NCBI GenBank assembly: GCA_045224495.1
Contig: JBGVAK010000095.1
Span: forward strand, 1 to 18,314
Source: RUG472 sp045224495
Lineage (GTDB): Bacteria > Bacillota > Clostridia > Christensenellales > CAG-138
DNA length: 18,314 nt
Direction: 5' to 3'
The translations under genes were made by a program, and so were the position numbers. Of this stretch, positions 7,404 through 13,489 are shown piece by piece (positions within the stretch are counted from its first letter, which is position 1; every line of letters starts with the position of its first letter). Under the pieces are notes generated by a model. That model saw only the letters and a list, made by a program, of their open reading frames with translations, did not search any database and had not been told where the DNA came from.

Positions 7404-7442
7404 GTCGGAGTCTAACGCTCTATCCAGCTGAGCTACAGGCAC
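7404..7442 (-). pseudogene. Orphan 5' half of a second tRNA-Arg
   Basis: On the - strand the acceptor 5' strand, D arm (here a fully paired GCTC/GAGC), 5' anticodon stem TTAGA and loop CTCCGAC are present. Sequence similarity stops exactly after the loop, and the expected 3' stem TCTAA is replaced by unrelated bases. It differs from the intact gene in the D and anticodon stems, so it comes from a different tRNA-Arg copy and is not a simple duplication. It cannot form a tRNA. It sits directly behind a consensus promoter and upstream of the intact tRNA. Confidence 0.85.
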
Positions 7443-7457
7443 AAATGCAGCATGGTT

Positions 7458-7486
7458 ATTATAGCCTCGGAGGGGGCGTTTGTCAA
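7458..7486 (-). promoter_or_regulatory. Consensus promoter for the tRNA-Arg locus
   Basis: On the - strand TTGACA (7481-7486), a 17-base spacer and TATAAT (7458-7463) match the housekeeping sigma consensus exactly. The expected start is about 7 bases downstream of the -10, just before the orphan tRNA half, and transcription would continue through the intact tRNA to its terminator. The -35 box overlaps the stop codon of the upstream RCC1-like gene. Confidence 0.88.
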
Positions 7487-8901
7487 TGGGAAAAAGGACG
7501 TATATCGAAGGGGGCGCCGGGGGCGGAGAGGGTACCGTCGGCGTGTAGGAGGAGGGCATAGGTGCCGGCCAGAGCGAAGCCCGTGACGTCGGTTTCAGCG
7601 CGAAGGGCGGCCAGGAGACCGTCGTCCGTGGGGAGCAGGGGCTCCACCAAGAGGGTGCCGTCCAGCTTCAGGCCTGCGAGGAGGGCAGCGCTGCTGCGGA
7701 GGGAGAGGACCTCCGTCCACGAGGACAGATCCCGGTGGGCGGCAAGGACCGTGCCGTCCCGCTGGAGGGCCACAGGGACGTGTCCGGTGGCGGTGAGGTC
7801 GACGAGGCTGTACCAGTTCTGGGTTTGGTCCGGGCGGCTGCTGAGCAGGGTGCCGTTTTGGCGGAGGGCGAACAGGACCCCGTTCCCGGGGGCCAGGCAG
7901 GATAGGCCCGTCCAGCCGGTCAGGGCGGAGGTGTCCGTGAAGCCGCAGTGGAGCCACTTGCCGTCCTGGGTCAGGCCGAAGCTGTCCCAGGGGCCGCAGA
8001 AGATCTTCGTCACGTTGGCCCAGTCCCGGGTGTCGCACTGGCCCTGGCTGTCGTCGCCGGTGGCCAGCACCCGGCCGTCGGCGGTGAGGCCCAGGCTGTG
8101 GGCGTATCCGGCGGCCACGGCGGTGACGTCGGCCCAGCCCTGGACGTCGCACTGGCCCCGGTCGTTGGCGCCCGCAGCGCGGACCGAACCGTCCTCCGTG
8201 AGGAACAGGGCGTGGCCCTGGCCCGCGGCCAGGCGGCGGTTTTGCAAACCGTTGCGGGCCTCCGTGAGCTGGTCCTGGAGGGAGAGAGGCTCCGAGGCTT
8301 GGTCAGAGGCCGCGGGCTCCTCCTCGCCCTTCAGTTCCTGAGCCAATGCCTGGGCCCGGGCGGGGGCGTTCTGAAAGTTGCCCAGGGCCAGGAAGGCCTG
8401 CAGGGCCGCCTCCCTATCCCCGTTCCGAAGCAGCTGCTCCGCTGTGGCGTACAGGCAGAGGTCGGCGCGGACGAGGGCGTCCTCGTATCCGGCCACGGTC
8501 AAAAAGACGTTCCGGGCGGCCTCGAAGTCTCCGGCCTCGTACAAAGCTTCCGCCTGCCGATAGTCGCAGGCCATGATCTGCCGGGAGGCTTCCCGGTAGC
8601 TGCCCAGCTCCCCGTAGAGCTGCCGGGCGGCAGCGTATTCGCCCGCCTCGAAGAGGGCGGTGGCCCTGTCGTAGGTCAGTTTGTCCGTCACGCCGGCGGC
8701 GCCGGCGGTCTCGGCTTTCCTGGCCCAGTCCTCGGCCTGGACCCAATCCTCCTGCCAGGCCGCGGCCAAGGCCCGCTGGGCGTAGATATCCGCTCGGTTA
8801 TCGAGCCACCAGTGCAGGCCGAAGAGGCCCCCCAACACCAGAACGGTGGTGAGGAGCATCCCGAAAAGGGGCAGGCGGCAGGTTTTCGCGTTCTGTTCCA
8901 T
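7483..8901 (-). CDS. Membrane-anchored protein with TPR-like and RCC1-like repeats
   Basis: This 472-residue protein has a short cytoplasmic N-terminus, one membrane segment at about 11-30, and a predicted extracytoplasmic remainder. Residues 40-185 hold helical TPR-like repeats (AEALYEAGDFEAARNVF is a clear example). A charged linker at about 190-222 leads to RCC1/alpha-tubulin-suppressor-like repeats from about 224 to the C-terminus. These show phrases such as AAGYAHSLGLTADGRVLATG repeating every 36-40 residues and Gly-Gln-Cys-Asp at repeat ends, consistent with a beta-propeller; later repeats are degenerate. It is the last gene of the cassette with DHHW and MBOAT genes, 9 bp after the DHHW stop. 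No catalytic motif is visible; a scaffold or ligand-binding role in surface-polymer modification is inference from context. Confidence 0.85.
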   Translation of the reverse strand: MEQNAKTCRLPLFGMLLTTVLVLGGLFGLHWWLDNRADIYAQRALAAAWQEDWVQAEDWARKAETAGAAGVTDKLTYDRATALFEAGEYAAARQLYGELGSYREASRQIMACDYRQAEALYEAGDFEAARNVFLTVAGYEDALVRADLCLYATAEQLLRNGDREAALQAFLALGNFQNAPARAQALAQELKGEEEPAASDQASEPLSLQDQLTEARNGLQNRRLAAGQGHALFLTEDGSVRAAGANDRGQCDVQGWADVTAVAAGYAHSLGLTADGRVLATGDDSQGQCDTRDWANVTKIFCGPWDSFGLTQDGKWLHCGFTDTSALTGWTGLSCLAPGNGVLFALRQNGTLLSSRPDQTQNWYSLVDLTATGHVPVALQRDGTVLAAHRDLSSWTEVLSLRSSAALLAGLKLDGTLLVEPLLPTDDGLLAALRAETDVTGFALAGTYALLLHADGTLSAPGAPFDIRPFSH

Positions 8902-8910
8902 AGGCGGCCT

Positions 8911-10323
8911 CTACAGGTACTTGAGCAGGTTGTCCATGAGCCCCACGGTGTTGACGCCGGAGGCCGTGGACAGGACGAAGTATACGTCGTCGATGCCGTT
9001 GTCCGCCAGATACTGGGAGATGGACCAGCGGGCGTTGGCGGCGTCATAGTAGCTTTTGCGCACATCCGTCATGTGGACGGTCTCGTAGTAGGGCGTCAGG
9101 AAGGGCAGGAAGCAGTTGGCGAAGGAGTCGCCGATGACCAGGCAGCTGCGGCCCGTATCCACGCCGGTCTCGAACCGGCGCCAGGGGCCCAGGGTGCCGC
9201 CCAGATAGGCCATATAGGTGGTGTAATCCGAATAGATCAGGGGAGCTTCCTTTTCGGTGCCGTCCCAGTAGATGCGGTAGCCCTTCACCGGCGTGTCGGG
9301 GATCAGCACCTCCAGGGTGTCCGGCTTGTGGGTGGCGCGGAAGTTGGGGCTGTCGTTGAGGGCGCTGCCGTAGAAGTCCCGGACGATGCGGAAATCGTAG
9401 CTGTCGTAGGGCCGAGGGTCCACGCCCATGGTCTCCAAAATGGCGTTGACGGTGTAACAGGCGGCCCGGGGGGTCCAGTGATGGTCCGTGGTGAAGTAGA
9501 GGTACTCCCCGTCCAGGAGATGACGCTCCAAGACCTTCTGGACGCTGACCATGTACACGCCCTCGTCGCTGTATTCGTTGATGGTGTCCTCCAGATCCCC
9601 GCCCCAGCCGGTGCAGGAGCCGTCCTGCAGGTTGGCCGCGATGCCGGGGAAGGGGGGCTGGGCGAAGAACACGTGGCCGTCGGCGGGCAGGCAGGCCCGG
9701 TAGGCGTTCAAAACCCGGATGGCCCGAAGGATGTTCTCCGTAGGGAAGGTGTAGACCGTGCGCAGACGGCCGCCCTTCTCGGTGAGGGTGAAGGTGCAGG
9801 GACGGACCTTCGAGAGGTCCTTGGGCTCCGGCGTGGGCGTGGCCGTGGGAGCTGGGGTGGGCGTGGCCGTGGCCGCGGGGTTTTCTGCCGCAGGCTCCGG
9901 CGTGGCTGTGGGCTCGGGCGTGTCCGTGGGGACCGGGGTATAGGTGGGCTCCGGCGTGGGTCCGGGCGTTGCCGCAGGTTCGTCCGCGCCCTCCTGGGCG
10001 AAGGCGGCTACCTGGGCGGCCATGGGGTCCTCCCCGTCGCCGGCGTCCGTTCCGGCCATGGACAGGCGGCCCATGAGGCCGTCCGCCTGAGCTACCAGGG
10101 CGTCCCGTTCGGGCATGTTGTCGCTCAAAAAGTCCTCCAGCCCGGCCATAAAGGAGCCGTCCTGCACCGTGGCGCCGCTGAGGGTCGGGAACCCGGCCAG
10201 CATCCGGTTCTCCGCCATAGAGGGGCGCTCCTCCCGGGCACCGAACAGGAGCAGATAGGCGCCCAGCCCTCCCAGGAGGACCAGCATGGCGTATATGAGG
10301 ATGAAGGAAGGCTTTCGTTTCAT
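8911..10323 (-). CDS. DHHW family protein (AlgJ/AlgX-like SGNH-type)
   Basis: This 470-residue protein has an N-terminal membrane anchor at about 6-27, an outer-face domain with the phrase MAENRML (about 36-42), a Pro/Thr-rich linker at about 115-168, then an SGNH-hydrolase-like domain. The name-giving motif is Asp280-His281-His282-Trp283 within TTDHHWTP; a Gly-Asp-Ser-Phe block (398-401) supplies the candidate catalytic Ser. In alginate-type systems such proteins finish acyl transfer onto a polymer outside the membrane after an MBOAT protein exports the acyl group. Here the MBOAT gene lies 4 bp upstream on the same strand, strongly supporting that partnership. The start ATG 10323 is 4 bases past the MBOAT stop. 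The polymer and acyl group are unknown. Confidence 0.88.
   Translation of the reverse strand: MKRKPSFILIYAMLVLLGGLGAYLLLFGAREERPSMAENRMLAGFPTLSGATVQDGSFMAGLEDFLSDNMPERDALVAQADGLMGRLSMAGTDAGDGEDPMAAQVAAFAQEGADEPAATPGPTPEPTYTPVPTDTPEPTATPEPAAENPAATATPTPAPTATPTPEPKDLSKVRPCTFTLTEKGGRLRTVYTFPTENILRAIRVLNAYRACLPADGHVFFAQPPFPGIAANLQDGSCTGWGGDLEDTINEYSDEGVYMVSVQKVLERHLLDGEYLYFTTDHHWTPRAACYTVNAILETMGVDPRPYDSYDFRIVRDFYGSALNDSPNFRATHKPDTLEVLIPDTPVKGYRIYWDGTEKEAPLIYSDYTTYMAYLGGTLGPWRRFETGVDTGRSCLVIGDSFANCFLPFLTPYYETVHMTDVRKSYYDAANARWSISQYLADNGIDDVYFVLSTASGVNTVGLMDNLLKYL
9820..9981 (-). repeat. Pro/Thr-rich low-complexity linker within DHHW gene
   Basis: About 54 codons encode TP, PTPEP and TPTPAPT units between the membrane-proximal and SGNH-like domains. 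The DNA is correspondingly repetitive (GGGCGTGGCCGTGG-like on the + strand). Such linkers span the wall or keep domains apart, and Thr-Pro stretches are common O-glycosylation targets; both are general inferences. Confidence 0.85.
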
Positions 10324-10327
10324 AGGC

Positions 10328-11722
10328 TCAGAATCGGAAGTAGATGAAGGGGTTGTAGCTTTGCCGCACCAGGAACAGCACCGACAGCAGGCCCACGGCC
10401 ACCGCCAAGGCCGTGCCCAGGAACGCCAGCCAGGGCCGGGTCTCCGCCGCCTGCTTCAGCTTTGGCGCTATGGGCAGCGCGGCGACGCAGGCCGCGGGCA
10501 AAAACAGGGCGTACCGGCGAAGGGCGGACGTCGTAGTCGTATCCAGCCAGGGCAGGCCGCCGCCCACCAAAGCCGAGAGGTGAGCCCACAGCGCGGTCAT
10601 GTCTGTGTAGTAGAAGATGGTCCAGCCCACTACGGCCGCCAGCAGGGTGAACAGCCAACGGAGGACTTTGGGCACCCTGTCCCAGAGCTTGGACAGGTCC
10701 TTGTCGATCACCAGCAGCACGAACCAGTAGAGGCCCCAGATCACGAAGTTCCAGGCCGCGCCGTGCCAGAGGCCGGTCAGGGCCCAGACGATCAACAGGT
10801 TCAGCATCCGTCGCCCCTTGCCCCGGCGGCTGCCGCCCAGGGGGATGTACACGTAATCCCGGAAGAAGCTGCCCAGGGATACGTGCCACCGTCGCCAGAA
10901 GTCCGTGGGGCTGGCGGAACAATAGGGATGGAGGAAGTTCTCCTTGTAGGTGAAGCCCAGGACCCGGCCAAGACCGATGGCCATGTCGGAGTAGGCGGAG
11001 AAGTCGAAGTAGAGCTGCAGGGCATAGAGGAAGGCGGAGAGCCAGGCCCCGCCTACGGATTGGGGCGCGGTGCCTGCAGGCAGGACGTCCAGCAGGAAGC
11101 TGCCGCAGATGTTCGCCAGGAGCACCTTCTTCCCAAGACCCAGGAGGAACCGGCTCATGCCGTCGATGAAGTCGTCCGTGGTGGTGGTCCGCTCCTCCAG
11201 CGCCGCCGCCACGTCCGCGTACTGGACGATGGGGCCGGCGATGAGCTGGGGGAAGCAGCTCACGTACAGGAGCAGGCGGACGAAGCTCTTCTGCACGGGC
11301 ACCTTGCCCCGGTACACGTCCACGGTGTAGGTCAGGATCTGGAAGGTGTAGAAGGAGATGCCGATGGGCAGCCGGGGAGCGGAAAAGTACAGGCTGAACC
11401 CGAACAGGGACTCCAGCGTGGACAGGAAGAATCCGGCGTACTTGAAGTAGGCGAGGCCCGCCAGGGAGCCGACCACGCCCAAAATGAGGCACAGCTTTTT
11501 CGCGGAGGGCTTTTGAGCTTTGCCCATGGCGCGGGCGACGATGTAGTTGAACAGGGTGGTGCCCACGAGGAGCAGGACCATGACCGGCTCGCCCCAGGCG
11601 TAAAAGATCAGGGAAAAGACCACCAGCACGCCGTTGCGCCAAGGGATATCCCTGCTCAGAAAGTACAGAAGGAGCAGGGCCGGCAGGAACAGCAGCAGGA
11701 ATGTGAGTCCGGAAAATACCAT
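10328..11722 (-). CDS. MBOAT-family O-acyltransferase (AlgI-like)
   Basis: This 464-residue multi-pass membrane protein carries acyl groups across the membrane for O-acylation of a cell-surface polymer. It starts MVFSGLTFLL, like the conserved AlgI N-terminus, which supports ATG 11722. Key blocks are QLYFDFSAYSDMAIG (236-250), FWRRWHVSLGSFFRDYVYIPLGG (about 275-297) and LWHGAAWNFVIWG (318-330), with the near-invariant catalytic His320. Length is normal for the family. It heads a cassette with the DHHW gene 4 bp downstream. No ribosome binding site precedes the start; an extended -10 promoter ends 6 bases before it. The ThrE gene lies 84 bp upstream on the same strand, so readthrough could give a second, leadered transcript. 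DltB-like D-alanylation is less likely because no Dlt partner genes are present. Confidence 0.93.
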   Translation of the reverse strand: MVFSGLTFLLLFLPALLLLYFLSRDIPWRNGVLVVFSLIFYAWGEPVMVLLLVGTTLFNYIVARAMGKAQKPSAKKLCLILGVVGSLAGLAYFKYAGFFLSTLESLFGFSLYFSAPRLPIGISFYTFQILTYTVDVYRGKVPVQKSFVRLLLYVSCFPQLIAGPIVQYADVAAALEERTTTTDDFIDGMSRFLLGLGKKVLLANICGSFLLDVLPAGTAPQSVGGAWLSAFLYALQLYFDFSAYSDMAIGLGRVLGFTYKENFLHPYCSASPTDFWRRWHVSLGSFFRDYVYIPLGGSRRGKGRRMLNLLIVWALTGLWHGAAWNFVIWGLYWFVLLVIDKDLSKLWDRVPKVLRWLFTLLAAVVGWTIFYYTDMTALWAHLSALVGGGLPWLDTTTTSALRRYALFLPAACVAALPIAPKLKQAAETRPWLAFLGTALAVAVGLLSVLFLVRQSYNPFIYFRF

Positions 11723-11728
11723 GGCGTC

Positions 11729-11757
11729 AGTATAGCAGTATTTGGCTTTTGCGTCAA
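11729..11757 (-). promoter_or_regulatory. Strong promoter abutting the MBOAT start codon
   Basis: On the - strand TTGACG (11752-11757), a 17-base spacer and TATACT (11729-11734) preceded by TGC (extended -10) form a near-consensus promoter. Only six bases (GACGCC) separate the -10 box from the ATG, so the expected transcription start is at or next to the A of ATG. Confidence 0.75.
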
Positions 11758-11806
11758 TTTTTAGCCGCTTTTCTCTTTGAAAAGGATCGGGCTTTTCATG
11801 ATCCCT

Positions 11807-13072
11807 TTAGTGCTTATGGTTGGTGGTGGGCCGCTTTTTCTTGGAGAAGAAGCTGGTGGTGAATGCGGTCACCAGCACGATGCCCAGGGCGATGGCGATG
11901 GCCACCATGGCCGTGTGCATGCCGTACTGCAACGCCTCCGTCTGCCGTCCGCCCACCAGATGGTGCATGGTGATATACAGGCTCCCGCCGGGGATCAGGG
12001 CGATCTCGGAGAGGATGGTGAACACCGTGGCCGGGGCTTTGCACACCCGGGCCATGATCTCTGCATAGACGGCGCCGAAGGCCGCGGCCAAGGCCACGCA
12101 GAGGAAGTCCGAGCCGATATAGCCGGACAGGATCAGGTACATCACCCAAATGAGCCCGCCGCCCAGGGCCCCGAGAAAGAGCCGCCGGGGCCGGCTGTTG
12201 AAGAGGATGGCGAAGCCCAAGGTGCCTACGGCGGCCGCCAGCACCTGGAGATAGCGCAGGTCCGCATCCAGGGAGGTGAAATGCTCTTCGGGGAAGTGGT
12301 CCTTAAAGACGAACATGGCCAGGGCGAAGCCGAAGGCCACCGCCGTGGCGATGAGGAGGGATTCCACCAGCCGCAAAATGCCCGAGATGGTGTCGCTGAT
12401 CAGCATCTCCCGCATGGCGTTGGTGATGGCGATGCCGGGGATCAGCACCATGATGACCGCCATCATGACCTGGCCCGGATGCTGCCCGAGGCCCAGCAAT
12501 ATGACGAGATAGCAGAGGGCGCCGGCGATAAAGGACACGAAGAAGGCGTGGAACAGCCGCTGCAGAGCCGCCCGCTTCAAGAACCAGTTGAGGAACCATA
12601 CCACCAGACAGCAGATCCCCGCACCCAGGGCATCGAGCCAGCTGCCGCCGAAGAAGACGGCGAAGCCCGTGCCGCTGAGGATATACCCCAGCAGGGCGTA
12701 CAGCTCCCGAAACTGCTTCTTCCGGGGCGGCAGGTCGATGGCGGCCAGCCGCTCGTTAAGATCGCTCAGGGCGGGTTTTTCCGCACACACGTAGCGGGAC
12801 AGGGCGTTGAGCTGCTCCAGACGGGTAAAGTCGTTGGAGTAGGCCACGATGCTGACCCGCCGGTTCTCGGTCAGGACCCGTTCCTCGTCGAAGACCGCCG
12901 TCAGGGATATGAAAGAGAGGATGGTGAACACCTCCACCCGCTCTGCGCCGTAGCTTTTGAGGATGCGGGACACCGTGTCCTCCACCCGGCTCACCTCGCC
13001 GCCCGAGAGGAGCATCCGCTCCCCGATATCCAGCGCCCGGCTCACCACGAGCCGCTGCTCCCGTTCCGTCAT
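11807..13072 (-). CDS. ThrE-type threonine/serine exporter family, fused single-chain form
   Basis: This 421-residue protein joins the two ThrE halves that many Firmicutes encode separately. An N-terminal soluble domain (about 1-120) contains the family phrase SGGEVSRVED (23-32). Membrane segments begin near 123 and fill the rest. The second half begins near 285, with NSRPRRLFLGALGGGLIW and the signature region around PATVFTILSEIALIPGGSLYI. The C-terminus is basic and His-rich. Known family members export threonine and serine driven by the proton gradient. The start ATG 13072 has a GGAAGGA ribosome binding site 7 bases upstream and its own extended -10 promoter. It diverges from the riboswitch-controlled transporter. 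Substrate is inferred from family; export of other amino acids or small organic acids is possible. Confidence 0.92.
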   Translation of the reverse strand: MTEREQRLVVSRALDIGERMLLSGGEVSRVEDTVSRILKSYGAERVEVFTILSFISLTAVFDEERVLTENRRVSIVAYSNDFTRLEQLNALSRYVCAEKPALSDLNERLAAIDLPPRKKQFRELYALLGYILSGTGFAVFFGGSWLDALGAGICCLVVWFLNWFLKRAALQRLFHAFFVSFIAGALCYLVILLGLGQHPGQVMMAVIMVLIPGIAITNAMREMLISDTISGILRLVESLLIATAVAFGFALAMFVFKDHFPEEHFTSLDADLRYLQVLAAAVGTLGFAILFNSRPRRLFLGALGGGLIWVMYLILSGYIGSDFLCVALAAAFGAVYAEIMARVCKAPATVFTILSEIALIPGGSLYITMHHLVGGRQTEALQYGMHTAMVAIAIALGIVLVTAFTTSFFSKKKRPTTNHKH

Positions 13073-13106
13073 GGTCTGATCCTTCCTTTTGCCCTAAAGT
13101 CAGCCT

Positions 13107-13135
13107 ATTATAGCAGGCACGGGACAGGGGCGCAA
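13107..13135 (-). promoter_or_regulatory. Promoter of the ThrE-type gene
   Basis: On the - strand TATAAT (13107-13112), preceded by TGC, stands 17 bases from TTGCGC (13130-13135). A perfect extended -10 with a weak -35 is typical of a housekeeping promoter. The predicted start leaves a leader of about 27 bases holding the GGAAGGA site. Confidence 0.8.
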
Positions 13136-13164
13136 GCGCGATGCGGCGAAAAACAAAAAATCTC

Positions 13165-13193
13165 TTGACGAAAGAGAACAAAGAATATATTAT
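13165..13193 (+). promoter_or_regulatory. Promoter of the lysine riboswitch / transporter transcript
   Basis: TTGACG (13165-13170), 17 bases, then TATTAT (13188-13193). Transcription should start near 13199-13201, about 20 bases before the aptamer. It is divergent from the ThrE-type promoter, with about 30 bases between the two -35 boxes. Confidence 0.8.
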
Positions 13194-13217
13194 ATATGGC
13201 AATCAACTGAATACGCA

Positions 13218-13463
13218 TGATAGAGGTCGCGGTCATCAAGAGTAGCCCGTTTGAAGCAGGCAAGTGCAGACGGGGGAAAGGGAGGACCGCCGAGGAGCGG
13301 ACGAGAGCGCCTGATCGAGTCCGTGTCCGGGGCCGCGGAGAACATCCGCGGCACTGTCGCCCCGGTTTCAAGGGGCGGAGAGCTGTCAAAGGAGCAAGGG
13401 GGAAACCTTCGTTTTCAACTGTGGCGTCTTGACGGGTCATGATGCCGCAGTTGATTGCATTTT
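13218..13463 (+). ncRNA. Lysine riboswitch (L box) with terminator/antiterminator
   Basis: The leader shows L-box landmarks in order: GATAGAGGTCGCGG and AAGAGTAG, GGGAAAGGGAGGACCGCCGAGG, then ACTGTCGCC near the 3' end. P1 pairs TGATAG (13218-13223) with CTGTCA (13383-13388), bounding a 171-base aptamer. Internal hairpins are clear, for example GCCGCGGA/TCCGCGGC (13332-13352) and CGCCCC/GGGGCG (13358-13377). The terminator is a 14-bp stem, 13415-13428 with 13441-13454, followed by TTGCATTTT. The antiterminator pairs the P1 3' strand (13380-13389) with the terminator loop (13429-13438), 9 of 10 positions. Lysine binding should therefore stabilise P1, free the terminator and shut off the transporter gene. 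Confidence 0.93.
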
Positions 13464-13489
13464 ACACCCATATGCGAAAGGAGTTCCCC

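Noticed and set aside
7948..10347. A 799-codon open frame on the + strand opposite the RCC1-like and DHHW genes
   Set aside because: It is a GC-rich antisense shadow with Gly/Val/Ala/Arg-biased composition and no domain, while both - strand genes have clear family motifs.
11775..11806. An imperfect AAAGGGATC/GATCCTTT hairpin after the ThrE-type gene
   Set aside because: The stem has a bulge and no T-run follows, so it is too weak to call a terminator; readthrough into the MBOAT gene remains possible.
10286..13168. Long + strand open frames opposite the MBOAT and ThrE-type genes
   Set aside because: They are rich in Gln, Glu, Gly and His from reading GC-rich coding DNA in reverse and show no recognisable protein; the - strand membrane proteins are convincing.
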